Source: Fratercula arctica (taxonomy: Eukaryota > Chordata > Aves > Charadriiformes > Alcidae). Taken from it: 64,000 nt of DNA. Every line of letters begins with the position of its first letter. Within the stretch, counting starts at the first letter, position 1. The position numbers and the translations under genes were made by a program. This document shows positions 38,091 through 50,677 of this stretch, piece by piece. The notes under the pieces were generated by a model. That model was not told the DNA's origin and made no database searches. It worked only from the letters and a program-made list of their open reading frames with translations. Location: contig CANTUZ010000001.1 of NCBI GenBank assembly GCA_947846985.1, positions 36,480,727-36,544,726 on the forward strand. The letters run 5' to 3'.

Positions 38091-41000
38091 TACAAACACT
38101 TTATATTACAAATATACACATAGGACCAAAGTTTTCATAATAGACTTTCATTTGGCATCCTCAATCAATTACAAGATGAATCAATTGTAGATACTTCTGA
38201 GACTGTTAAATACTTAGCACTGAGTTACCCTTGCCTAATTACTTGTAAATTAGGTACCTAGGTGAAACCTCTTTATGAGAAAAGTCCTCTGAAATTATGC
38301 TTCGATATGTCTGGATTGCCTTCTGATTCATATCAAATCAAATATGAGCAGAAGAACAGAGAAGAAATGAGAAAGTCACAGAAGATAGTTTTAGAGCTGC
38401 AGTAATATTGTGAAACAGAGCACTCAGGAAACATCTACAAAAGTATTTTACAAAGTCATTTTTAACACCTTTCATATTAATATGTTTAGGATGTGACAGA
38501 TGTGAAATCTCTTTGACTCAAAGAGCATTTCAGTGACTTTGGAAGTCCTTGAAGGCTGTAAGAACAGCCATGAGCCTGGCATGATTTAATTTTTCTATGC
38601 ATCTGCTCTACAGGCAAGCTGCAGACAGCTTCTAGGAGGGCTTGGCAACATGATGAGTCTCCCATTCATCCTCTAGCAAGCCCTTTAAAAGCATTTAAGA
38701 CTTTTTCTGTTTGTTCAAGAAAATCATATTCTCATGACTCACCTGTGAGCTGTGTATACTTTCTGGCTAACAGCCCTTCAAAAAACCTTTCATGAAAAAT
38801 TCACGAGGTGAATTTTTGGTAGGTTGGTAGAACATTAATTGGAAAGGACATTTATAAGATGAGTACTGTTGTTACTGCCTTTTTATTTCTAAGATTTAAG
38901 CAAGAGATTTAGCTGATCAGCTTCCTTCTCTAGGGAACAGTTGTAGTACTTTTATTGTAACAGTTTGGGAAAGTGTCACAGCACCAGCTGATAAATGGGT
39001 AAATATCAAATGTGAGGGAGAGTCCTACAGGTCAATATGATATACAGCAACCCTCTGCAAGCACTTAGCATGAAAGGTACTGCTATATAAGCATAGCAAA
39101 GATACAACAATGAAGCCAAACTCTACCTAAACTGCTGGTTGCTGCAATAAATCTTGAAAATGTTTCTGCAAGCATATAAGCTGACAATTCCCAAAGAAAG
39201 GTTTGTTGCAAGGCAGTGATGGTATGAATGGAATGAGTCTGTGAAAGTGAGACATAACAGAACATTACATTCTGAGAACAGTAGACGCAGGTAGTCTTGG
39301 TGTCACTAAGATCACCAAATAGAGGTTTCAAGATAAAGAACATTAAAACCACATGTGCATAAAATTAGAGTTAGTTGGAGAATTTCTGAAATAGTTGGGT
39401 CACAGATCCTCTAGTGTTCAGTGTTCCATCAAAATGAAAGAGAAAATTGCTTTGAACATTATTCTGTGTATGGTATGAAGGGTGCTTCTGGTTCTTTTCA
39501 CAAACTGTTGTATATCAAAAACAACTCTATTAAAGCTGATGAAGTTAAACACTGATGAAAGAAGAACAAAAACTGTTTAATGAGAATCCATCCAAAAGTA
39601 CTGAGGTTTTACAGAACCTTTACTGTATGTCAGTACCTAGAAAATATAAACAAATTTAACTGTGACAAAATCAGCGACAGGAGCACAAGGGTTTATGAAG
39701 TACGTCATGCAAAAGGTCATGGCATTCCTGCCTATTGATGTACACTGCAAGTAAAATTGAAGTGAGAGCTTTCAGAACTGGCGTTTTCTTGAGGTTTAAT
39801 GTAAAGCTGAATCTCAGAGATGAAAAAACACTTATCAAGATGTTCTGTTCTTCTGAATTTAAGCTGATCCCATTCTCAATAATGCAGATCAATCAGCGTA
39901 CGTACTGTTCCTGGAATTACAGATGGGGATTTCAGTGAGACTTCTTAATTGGAAAAGTGTAGTTTGAACATTAGATGATCTGATATTAGCTAATCTGAAA
40001 TGTAATGAGCATTTACTTGTGATCAGGTGCATATGTCAGCAGTAATGGCTCCAAGTTTGATTACTTTTCATGAAAAGTTATGATTACATGTGGCTGCCTA
40101 CTGTTATTTTCTAATGTGATGCATGAGGAATGCCCATAAAGGAATGTTATCCATAAGCTTACTCCTTCGTGCCCTATGTAGGCATAAAGAAAAACTGTAG
40201 ACAAAGCACACAAAGGAAGACTGATTGCATTGACAAGGAAAGAGCAATTTAAGATATTTCAATATGTTAAAATTGTCTCATAATCAACTAACAATTTCTT
40301 CACACATTTTTTACTAATGAGAGGTTTTTTCCTCAGGATGACAATATTTGTAAAACAAAAAGGATTGTAAAAGCTCTTTTTTTCACAGGTAAGCTTGATC
40401 GGGTAAATAACAAAAATATCCGAAGATATTCATCCTTTTTTTTTTTTTTTTTTAAATGAATACTTCAAATTTTATTCTTATTTATTCAAAAGTCAAGACA
40501 AACACTATTTAACTTGAAGCATGTGAATGCTGCCTTTGGTGTGAGTGCATGAAGTTAATCACATGCTCTATTGGATTAGATCATGAATATATATTGACTT
40601 CACTGGATTTCTAGGAAAGGAAAGAAGTTGCAGTCAAAGCCAGGTAGTACAGTTTTATACTTGTGTATGAGTTCTTCAGGGCAACGTATATAAACCTGAG
40701 TGGAAAGTATATTAACCTGACATATTACACTGATGAAATGAGAAAAAAAAAAAAATAACACAGGGTTAATGACATGTTCAAGAACATATACATCTCTTCT
40801 GAGGTCTTGACAACTGCAAACAGACCTGTAACATCACAGGATCATTAAGAAATCATTAAAATAAGGTTAACCAAATATTTATATATGAAGGCACTGAATG
40901 TCAGTGATTTTCTCTTTCTAGATCCAGTGCTATATATTAAAACAAGTTTCGTATTCCTATTCCTTTACCTTTGCTCTTGGACTTTAATATCAGTCCTCAA

Positions 41001-41876
41001 TAAACCAGTTCCATTAGTTAGGAGTAATACCTGCCTTTAAATAAGATTTGTTAGAAGGTGTTTAGGAGATTAACATTTTCTCATTTCTCATTCTTAAAAA
41101 CACATGCATCTTTCTGACCCATGGCCAGGTTTATAGTGATCTCATCATAACAATACCTTTGTCTCAACTGAATCCAGACAAGAGAAAGAGCTTTCTAAAA
41201 ACAACCCTACTACTGGATAAAACCAGTGTTTATAAGAAAACTGATGTTTATATGAAAATGAAAATACAGGATTTTCTTCACATACATGCTCACTGTCTTG
41301 CCACACTTTGAAATTCCTCAAGCAATTTTAAAAGCAATTTTTATAATATAAATCATCTCCTGTGCCTGTAGTTAAAAAGAAATATATAGCTCAGGATTCA
41401 TATTTGCAGATTTAACAGTTGATAACATGCTAGTTGAGTTGTGGAAATTAAACTGGTAGCCTGGAAGACCAAATCCATGGTGTGGATTTAATCTTCACTT
41501 ATAGAAGAGACTAAACAACAAAGAACAAGTTGGATCTAGTAATGTGGTCTGGAGAGTATTATACTCTATCTGTACTGACTGCAATGGTGAAAACAAAATT
41601 TAAAAAATCTGTTCTATAAGATTATGCAAAAATATTATCTCAGACACAGTGTAAATATATGCATGTTGTTCCAATAGAGGAAGAAGGAAGAAAATATTTT
41701 TTTTCTAAACAGTTTAAATAATTTCTTTCTTTCACAATTTTGATCTTCAAATACAATTTCTGTGGGGTTTTTTTCTTGTAGAAGGAGCAGAGATACTTGT
41801 GTCTACTTCTTTGTGTCATCATGAGGAAACTGACAGATAAAAGGCCCAGCACTAAAGGCTGAAGTTATAATGTATC

Positions 41877-41940
41877 TCTGCTTCACAAATAAATATATAC
41901 ATACATAAAAAGAATATATATATATATATGTATATATATT
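41877..41940. repeat. (AT)n-rich microsatellite
   Basis: The run consists of AT and ATAC units, with an uninterrupted TA core near 41914-41929. Confidence 0.85.
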
Positions 41941-42882
41941 TCAGTGTTCATAAGCAGGATCTCACTGATAAGTGGGACATTGTTACAGATAGCAAGAAGC
42001 TTTGCTGTGACAAGATCTTCATGCTTTTGTAGCAGGATACATAAAAGATAAGAGAGTCCAGAAGATGAAGGATATCCTTGGTATGTTTAAAAAGAGAAGA
42101 GAAAACAAGAAAAAAACAATTTCTAAATTGCATTTTGTTGTCATTTAATGCTTCCTTCAGACTAAAACCAAATTCAGTCTCATGTATAATAACTTGTAGC
42201 CATTGGTAAATGGTCATTGCAATGTTTCTTCACAGTTTGCTTTTCTGACAGCCCTGTAAAATACATTGTTGAGGTTAGAGAAGTAAAAATTTAAATACTA
42301 GATACACGACTTACCTGAGAATGCATACTCTAAGCAAAAAAGAAGAAAAGTCAGAATCCCAATGATTATGACTTTCTTATGGAACAAGAGCAGCCCAGAT
42401 AATAAAAGATGCATGTGAAAAAAAAAAAACCATGGTGGGTATATACAGAGTCTAGCTTTTTCCAGTAAATAGACCTAACTGAATAGAAAGCAATAGATTT
42501 CATGTAGTTTTTAGTAAGCCATCCTGTAGAATTTGTCATGAACTGCATACAAACCTTGAATAGGTCTATAGAAAGACTATAACTCTTCATTAATTTCTGT
42601 CACTTTTAAGTAAATTTCCTATAAAAGCATACTGCATTGTCGTTAAGTTGTGCCTGATTTGTCTGTAAACATGTACGGCCATTTGTGATATTGTAGTCTA
42701 GATGGAGAAATTACATGAGGTAAAAAGTGCAAAAGTATAAGAAAAAGCATAAGAAACTGGATCAGCTTTTAAAACTGTATTTTTGTTTGCTATCAGGCGA
42801 TTAAAAATTAGCACCTGAAATAATATGTGGACAGACTTTCCATAGTGCCTAACTTCAGCAGTCCCCCAATCAAGAGATGATA

Positions 42883-43307
42883 TAGAATCATAGAATCATC
42901 TTGGTTGGAAGGGATCCTTAAGATCATTGAGTCCAACCATCAACCTAACACTGCCAAAACCACCACTAAACCATGTCCCTAGACACCACGTCTACCTGTC
43001 TTTTAAATACCTACAGGGATGGTGATTCCACCACTTCCCCGGGCAACCTGTTCCAATGTTTGATAACCCTTTCGGTGAAGAAACTTTTCCTAATATCCAT
43101 TAGGATAACCTCCCCTCCATAACCTCCCCTTGCACAACTTGAAGCCGTTTCATTTTGTCCTATCATTTTTTACTTGGGAGAAGGGACCAATCCCCACCTC
43201 ACTACAACCTCCATTAAGGTAGTTGTAGAAAGTGATAAGGTCTCCCCTCAATCTCCTTTCCTCCAGACTAAACAATTCCAGTTCCCTCAGTCGCTTCTTA
43301 TAAGACA
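42883..43307 (-). mobile_element. CR1 3' end, minus strand
   Basis: Tail units AGAATCATAGAATCATC at 42884-42900 lead into the 3' UTR (TTGGTTGGAAGGGATCC) and, on the minus strand, the last part of the C-terminal domain (VIKHWNRLP-like near 43060). A small duplication or insertion occurs at about 43101-43130, where AACCTCCCCT repeats. It belongs to the same subfamily as 13020-15798 and 33172-34018. Homology stops near 43307. Confidence 0.9.
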
Positions 43308-44456
43308 ACTAGAAAGTTTGTAGCAGCTCTTATTGACTACTGTCTTTCAAATACACAGCCTGGACACTCAGGAAAGAGGAGTGACCAAGCTAATAGGGAC
43401 TGATCTGAGTGATTTCCATGTCATACCTGAAAATGAGAATTTTGGTTCTATGTGAGAACTCTTCCAAAAAGCTAGTGGTCAGCTCTTAGTCTCCAGAATA
43501 GAGTGAGGTTTTGTTTGAGATATAGATATTTAAGCTGTCAATGCAGTTGACGAGCCTACTACACATATTTACTTTAACGATTATTTTTCATTTTTGTCTT
43601 GCAAACACATAGTGACACCCTGTCTGTATTTTACTGTTTTTCCTATTGTCTGATGGAAGTCTCTAAAAAAATCAGCCAACAGAAATTTATGTTCTCTCTT
43701 ACATAGGAAATATGTTTCAATGACAAATACATTAACTAGACACAAACCTTATATTTATAAATGTTTTTTTCTGGAATCAATTCATTAATTATGCTATAGT
43801 ATGTCAAGAAAGACCGTGATAAAAGAGATAGAAAACAAGATAGAGAGGTTTGAATCTTTTAGATGGCTCATTCCCAAGGCTGTTCAGCACTTTTCCTCAT
43901 AAAGAGTGCACCATGTTTGCTTTGGTGTATTATCTCTCAGACTCTCTTTAATGTTTAGTGTGGTCATTTATTTAAAGGCGCTTTTTATATTGGAATTCAT
44001 ATTGGAGTTTCACTTCATATGGCTGACTCATGCAGTATTGTGCCTGTTTAAAATTCTCATAGAATATTTCAGGTTCAAAGATGATATTGCATGTCTCTTC
44101 TTTTGTATGCTACTCTAAGTTCCTCTTTAAAAGTCTTAGTTCACTACTGACCAGTTTTTTAAAGATGGCTTCATTTTCTAATGACATAATTTTGCATGTG
44201 GAAGTAAGTACATCTGCATTTTCCACCTTCACAAACCTATCTCTTGTTTTCCAAAAGTTATACAATAAAACATGCTGATAAACTCAAATATAAAGCCACA
44301 CATTATAATTGAAGTTATAAAAGTGGATGTCAGTTTGAGGGAAAAGAACAACATTAAGATATATGCTCTTAAAACGCAGAACTGAGAAATTGTTTATTCA
44401 AAGACAAAATACACTGAATAGTTTAAAGAGGAAGATTACAGTCCACATTCCTCTAT

Positions 44457-44457
<1 letters not shown>
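43308..44457. other. Unique AT-rich sequence, no gene seen
   Basis: No element or exon is recognised. Confidence 0.5.
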
Positions 44458-44489
<32 letters not shown>

Positions 44490-44499
44490 GGGGGGGGGG
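44458..44499 (+). repeat. Poly(G) tract, G31-A-G10
   Basis: Thirty-one G, one A and ten G lie in an otherwise AT-rich stretch. Such tracts can fold into G-quadruplexes and commonly mislead sequencing and assembly, so the exact length should not be trusted. Confidence 0.9.
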
Positions 44500-44718
44500 A
44501 ACACGAGACGAGAAAAGAGTTTCAATTTTGTTACTATTAGGAAAAATGATTTTTTTAAATTTAATTCAAATTCTTATAGGTCTGTTCATTTACTTTAGCT
44601 CATACCTTCAGATTAAACAGCATAGCAGACATTTCAGTCTTCTTTTTTTCAACCTTGGAAAGCTTGAGACAGTATCTGTTAGAAGTTTTCAGAGGTAATT
44701 GAACTATTTCATATAACC
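44500..44718. other. Unique spacer between G tract and CR1
   Basis: AT-rich sequence with no recognised feature. Confidence 0.5.
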
Positions 44719-45718
44719 AGAGAATTATGGAATAGTTTGAGTTGGAAGGGACCTTCAAAGGTCATCTAGTCCAACTTCCCCTGCAATAGGCAGATATATC
44801 TTCAACTAGATCAGGTTGCTCAGAGCCCCGTCCTTGAATGTTTCCAGGGATGGGGCATCTACCACCTCTCTGGGAAACCTGTTCTAGCATCTCACCACCC
44901 TCATTGTAAAAAAAAATATTCATTACATCTAGTTCAAATCTACCCTCTTTTAGTCTAAAGCCATTACCCCTTGTCCTATTGCTACAGGCCCTGCTAAAAA
45001 GTCCCTCCTCATCTTTCCTAGAGGCCCCCATTAAGTACTGAAAGGCCACAATAAGGTCTCCCTGGACCCTTCTCTTCTCCAGGCTGAACAACCTCAACTC
45101 TCTCAGCCTGTCTCAGCCCACACCTCAGCCTGTAGGAGAGGTGCTCCAGCCCTCTGATCATCTGCATGGCCCTCCTCTGGACTCACTCCATCAGGTCCAT
45201 GTTCTTCTTATGTTGGGGGCTCCAGAGCTGGACGCAATACTCCAGATGGGGTCTCATGAGAGCAGAGTGGAGGGCCAGAATCACCTTCCTCAACCTGCTG
45301 GCCACACTTCTGATGCAGCCCAGGATGCCATTGGCTTTCTGAGCTGTGAGTGCACATTGTTGGCTCACGTGCAGCTCTTCATCCACCGGTACCCCCAAAT
45401 CATTCTTTGCAGGACTACTCTCAATCCCTTCATCCTCCAGCCTGTATTGATACTGGCAGTTGCACCAACCTGGGTGTAGGACCCTGTACTTGGCCTTATT
45501 AAACCTCATGAGATTCACACGGGCCCACTTCTCAAACTTGTCCAGGTCCTTCTGGATGGCATCCTGGTCCTCAGGTGTGCCAACTACACCACTTAGCTTG
45601 ATATCATCTGCAAACTTGCTGAGGGTGCACTTGATCCCACTCTTTATGTCATTGATGTAGATATTAAACAGTACTGGTCCCAACTCGGACCCCACTTGTC
45701 ACTGATCTCCACCTAAAA
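44719..45718 (-). mobile_element. Older-type CR1 retrotransposon, minus strand
   Basis: The minus strand starts near 45718 at RT motif B and reads [12 protein letters not shown], then [11 protein letters not shown] (motif C at about 45600-45614), DLGVPVD and [19 protein letters not shown] sequence, followed by the C-terminal domain and a 3' UTR ending near 44719 (TTGGAAGGGACC, plus reading). It has no recognisable octamer tail. Its coding text differs clearly from the 13-kb and 28-kb subfamilies, so it is a more distant and probably older lineage. Confidence 0.9.
45183..45695 (-). pseudogene. CR1 ORF2 fragment (RT motif C to C-terminal domain)
   Basis: A 170-codon frame contains FADD, with both motif C aspartates, at residues 28-31. 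The upstream half of RT and the endonuclease are missing. The frame ends near 45183, and the rest of the C-terminal domain continues in another frame (45097-44762). Confidence 0.82.
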
Positions 45719-48700
45719 ATTGAATTACAACAGTTGAGTCTATTGCCTTTTTTTATTTAGTCAGTTATTGGGATTTTTTAATTAGAAGAATAAAGAGTTT
45801 ATGTGTTGGCAATAACTTGAGCTAAAAAGAATCTCAGATCCTTGGAATTTGTTATGCCACTGCGATTCTACTTGGGGCTGCTATGGATTTAAATATTTCT
45901 ATACAAGTGGTCTGTGGTGGCTGGTCCCATGATTCATAAGGAAATTTAATATTGTAAACATTGCATCTTTTTCTGTAAACATCTTTCTTTTGTTCTCTGT
46001 ATTTAATTTATTCCAAAGAATCTGCTGATTATTCCATTACTCACTTGCTGATCATTTCACTCACTTTTACTCAATAGCAAATCAGTTTTTACAGCCACAA
46101 GACAAAGCAAGTAAGCCAGGGAGATGAGAAATAAGAGAAGATGAAGTGGTTTGGGGGAATAAGTGTCTTCACTTGAAGTAATGCCTGAAATTGGGCATTC
46201 ACCCACCTCTCCAAACTCTGAGACAGAGCACCAGTTCTTGTGGACCAGGCATCATGTCAGAAACCATGTACGCTTCCTTGTGTCCATACATTCCTTCATC
46301 CTTCTCTTCACCATCCTGTCTCCCCCCTCTTTTCTTCCCTTTCCCTTGAACCAGAATCCCTCTCCACTTCAGAAAATCTTACCTATGCTGCTGAGAAAGG
46401 TATTGCCAATAAACTACTATGACACCAACCATACCTATCACAATGCCAAACTTGCACATTTTGGAAGTTACTCCTTCAAGTAATTTCCTTCTTTATGGAG
46501 TAATTTTCCACTTTTTTTTTTTTTCCTTCCTATTTATGATGCTTCTCTTCTTTTCTAGAAATATTTCCATCAAATCTACCTTATTTATATAATCTTCTTT
46601 AAAGTAGGAAGCACCTTTTATATAATTCTACAAACACTCTGCAATTCTCATATTTGTCTCATATGATTTAAGACATCTGTCATGCTGTACTATATTATCC
46701 TTATTTCCATGGTTCCCTTTTCTGAGTCTTGATAATTCATGATCTATCCCTCTATCACCCTCTTATAAAGTGTTAGCATAAGCATTACGAAAATACCCAT
46801 GGATATGTTTGTATCGTGGTTCCCCTACATACTTCTGACACACTTTAGTAGCATTTATGATAGTATCAGCCACCCATTGTCCAAACTAGTCATCCAGAAG
46901 TATGCCTAACTACTTTCCTAATTAACAAATCAATAATTAGACAGAGATCCCTCTGCCTATGTTAGCAATAACACTTCAAATGCTGGTTTCAACCCTAAAG
47001 CTAAGGTGTTTCCCAGAATGGGGACAATATGTTGAGCCGTATCCCCGCCACCACAGGCAGGGGTCTGTGTTGTTCTTTCTACAGTCAGACAGCTGTCTCT
47101 CTCTAAGGCCTGCCATTTCTTTTGTTTCTTCCTTCAGACTCTCTAGACTTCTTTTTTGGGTTGTATTACTCTTTCATATCACTCTCCCTAACATAAGGTT
47201 GCTTCTTTTTCAGAAGAAACAGAAAATGTCCATGAGATATTGTGACTTTGAAATTGTTTTTGTAGTAATAATATTTCATTGCATAGAATAATAGTCTTAC
47301 AAACACAGTCACTTGAGGATCTAATATAGTCCATATCAGTACAAAATAAAAGCACCCTGCTCCCCTTGTCTCTATAACATACAGTTTGGGTAGCAGGAGG
47401 CAGGCTGCCACATACGATGTAGACAGACGAATGATTGACAGTGCTCAGAACCCATAGTATATTTTTTAAGTTGATCACCTCAAAGACTAGAGCAAAGCAA
47501 TGCGCTTCCTCTTTTCTTTTTTTTTTTTTTTTTTTCTTACAGTCCACTCCCACAGGGTATTTTGGAGGTAGCAGTAGAGGCTTTCAGTAAAATCAACCAA
47601 CGGGGATTTCTGTTCAGACTGTGGCTGCTTATAAGCTTCTCTGAATACTAAAGCAGTTAGCATGGTTTGGATAGAAAATTAGAATAGAGAGCAAAGGAAC
47701 ACCAGCTGCTAACTGAGAAAAGTGCAAGAAACTGGAACTGGCACTTAATTATCTTTGAGACCTCCATTACTCTGTCAAATCTAGCTAAAATCAATAGATT
47801 CAAAAGCTACAGGAATGGGGAAGAGTCATACACATGCACAGACAAATGCACACACAGACCTTGCTCCCGGAGCGAACATTGCTACAAAGCCAATTTGGCT
47901 TATGTGTGCAAGGGATGCTCCATGCTGCTCAAAGGGACAGCACACACAGTGATGAGTGGCCACATCTGTGTGAAGCAGTAAGGACGTTCACTAGGGTTGC
48001 ATTGAGGAACACCTCATTTGTAGTCTGGACACTGCACGCCTGGTTTGCAGTGCTTTCAGAAGTGCACACAATCACAAAGAAGTTAAAGGAAACAAAGTCA
48101 AAGGTTATCCCATCCCAATGTTCCCCTGTTTATTGGACTGCTCAGGAGGAAATATGGCTCCATAAGGCACACCTATTTCCCCAGTGCTCTGTAGGCTGGA
48201 ACAGATGGACAATACTGATCTCTACTTGAACCAAAGGTAAATGCTGTCAGCTTGTTCTCTGTGGTGCCTCAAAGAATGGCATCTCAGCAGGTTATGTTTT
48301 GCCTTGGACAGACCTTAAAACTGCAAAAAACTCAACCCCAAGATATTGGTGGGCTGGATGAAATTGGGGAAAAAAGCAGACAAAAATAATTTGGAAGGAC
48401 TGAACAGTGTAAATTTCATGTATAAGGCAATGTAGTTACAAGGGTGATAAAGGGAGGAAGACAGATGGAAACAGTCTTTGTTTAACAGTTCACCAAATGC
48501 CTGATCAAGAACTGGACTTATATTTTCTGACTTCTCGAAATCATGTCTAACAGTTCAAAATCTGATGAATTACCATTCCTCTACTGAAAACCCTTTTTAT
48601 CAAATCTACATATATATATGTATGTATGTATGCATGCATGTATGTGCATATATTTTGACAGTTTAAATTTCGCCTGAGTTTAAAATAATCCTTTCAATTG

Positions 48701-49542
48701 TATCTCTAACTTCATACATAAAGGATTAGATTGACCTGGGTCTAGATCTTTGGAGAATTTTTCAACCCATACCAAGGTAAAAGTACTATTTTCTCCATCT
48801 TGGTGTATTCTTTTCTCAGTTTTTTTGTGTTAAAAAGATTTCCCTTTCTGAATGTTTCCTCCCTGACATTTAAGGCATGAGTCATCTCATAAGCATCTCT
48901 AACTAGCCCCAGCAGTGATGAAGATAACGGTGATGTCACTCTTTCATGCTTATCCCTTTGTCCATTTTCCTGCACTGGAATGGGGTTTCTAGAGCATGTC
49001 AACAAACAGTTGAAAAAGTACGTGAGGTCTCCTATTCAAAACAAGACTATACTATGGGTGATGAGCTACTAATCTCCATTTTAATGGTTCATCCAGTAGC
49101 CAAGCAATTGATCACTTCAAACTATTTATTTTAAATCCCCATGACTCCTGACTGCATTTTTTTAAAGGAAGGCTCTTTTGTGAGCTGACTCAAGGATGGA
49201 CAGGCCGATTTGTCTACCTACTCATCCATGAGAAAAATCCTGAGATGAGAAATAAACTATGTAATACAGCAAAGGAAGCAGAATCTTCAGTCTGAGAAAG
49301 ATACTGAGCATATTTCAAAGGGATCTTCAATAAAAATTGATGAATGTAGATTTTATTTCAATTTTTCCGGAAGTGTTTCCTGCTGTTTAAAATTAAAGGA
49401 TTTTTTTTCCCTGAATTCAGTCTACTCTGCTTTGCTTTCACCATGAGAGATGCCATAAGCTAGGTGTGGAAGGGTGCAGAGTGGAGATAAACATTCCTAT
49501 AAGTGAGAATTTACTCAAGAGACAGCAAAGGAGGACTAGAAC
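45719..49542. other. Unique sequence, no gene confirmed
   Basis: There is no recognised mobile element. A pyrimidine-rich, somewhat GC-richer patch occurs at 46190-46400. A 131-codon open frame at 47834-48229 is the longest outside repeats, but it matches no family I know. A TATG/CATG microsatellite lies at 48609-48653. Confidence 0.45.
48609..48653. repeat. (TA)n/(TATG)n microsatellite
   Basis: TA dinucleotides pass into TATG, TGCA and CATG units. Confidence 0.88.
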
Positions 49543-50015
49543 TGTTTTAGCGGATAGGCAATTGGGTACATCTGCGAAGGCAGAAGACAGAAACAGAGTC
49601 ATCCTAAATCTTGCCCTGATACAGGTCTCCAGGTGATATCGAAACCTCTATGATTGTAACCCTGTAAATCATTTGGGTAAATGATTCTTGACAAGACAAT
49701 GGGATAGAAGGAACAACCGGACCTAAAACCAGGTAGCAGAAACTTCAGTGGGCTAATTGCCCGAGAAACTTGGCTATACCACATGAAATGTGCCCTTAAG
49801 GTGAACTTGACTAATTATAGTATGAAAACCACTCCTCTAGAAATTAGGATAGGGAAGACCCTCACCCACTGAGCCTGCACAGTAAAATTAAGAGACACTG
49901 TACCTTTAATTGAAGACAAGGACATTTTACGCCAATCAGCTTCAAGATAAGGAATTATGAACATCAGTAAAAAGTCGATAAACAATGAATATGTTAATTA
50001 TGCTAATTTACAGTG

Positions 50016-50021
50016 TATAAA
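50016..50021 (+). promoter_or_regulatory. TATA box of the probable LTR
   Basis: TATAAA lies about 80 bases after a CCAAT motif and 76 bases before AATAAA. Confidence 0.5.
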
Positions 50022-50097
50022 TGGGTGACTGTTTCAATGCCAAGTATGATAGCTTTGCAGAGATACCCCCTAGCACACTTTTCTGTGCAGAACTGCT

Positions 50098-50103
50098 AAT
50101 AAA
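50098..50103 (+). terminator. AATAAA polyadenylation signal of the probable LTR
   Basis: A canonical hexamer sits in the position expected for the R region. A second overlapping TAATAAATAA context surrounds it. Confidence 0.5.
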
Positions 50104-50178
50104 TAACTAATACCTCGACTCTAAGTGTTATTGGCTTGCACACCGGGTAAATGAACCCATGAGTTTTGGGACAAAACA

Positions 50179-50677
50179 GAGACACAGATATGGGAGTCAT
50201 GGATCCAATACAAACTTCCTGGTGATTCTTCACCGAAGCCAAGTGATCTGTAGTTGTAAGTAACATACTTTTATAGTTATTTTATACATACTTACAGAGT
50301 AATATATATAATGGATAAATATTTCTTTATCCATAACTCTGGGTTCCTGTGGTCCTTGATGTTCATTATTTTTTTTATTTACTTATTTATTTTTTCTGAT
50401 GGAAAATCTAGTTATCTTCCAGAAGAAACATTTTTAATACATAGCCTCGAATAAAGAGCACAGTCTGATGGTTGTGAAAATGTGATTATCAATTTATTTT
50501 CTTCATACAAAATGAAATGATATTGTGTTCTGTTATAATAAACAATCAACACTAAACTAATTACCCATTAATGTGTGTTTATAAAATGTATGGATGTGTG
50601 CCTCTGTGAGTTACAATACAGTTACTTAAAGTGGTGTTACTGTATTAGTTAGTTAGTTGCTCAGTTCTGAGCTGGCC
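50179..50677. other. Unique AT-rich spacer between two LTRs
   Basis: No retroviral gene or other feature is recognised, so the two flanking LTRs do not bracket a provirus. Confidence 0.55.

Larger units (their letters stand above)
34019..42882. other. Unique AT-rich sequence, no gene seen
   Basis: Nearly nine kilobases contain no recognised element or exon. Low-complexity items are a TTTGG tract (37301-37337), an ATT-type microsatellite (38027-38090), T runs near 40437-40453 and an AT microsatellite (41877-41940). Open frames are all below 110 codons and unrecognised. Confidence 0.5.
49543..50178 (+). mobile_element. Probable ERV LTR, left boundary uncertain
   Basis: The layout is typical of an LTR: a CCAAT motif (GCCAATCAGC near 49931), TATAAA at 50016-50021, AATAAA at 50098-50103, and a U5-like end ATGAGTTTTGGGACAAAACA. 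The distance between TATA and polyadenylation signals (82 bases) fits a short R region. The proposed start TGTTTTAGCGG mirrors the last bases (AAAACA), but the flanks AGAAC and GAGAC do not make a convincing duplication. The end could equally be GGGACA at 50173. The family differs from the other LTRs in this window. Confidence 0.62.

Noticed and set aside
50209..50245. Possible primer-binding site (TGGTGATTCTTCACC near 50220) after the LTR at 49543
   Set aside because: It lies over 40 bases past the LTR end, matches no tRNA 3' end that I know, and no retroviral leader or gag follows.
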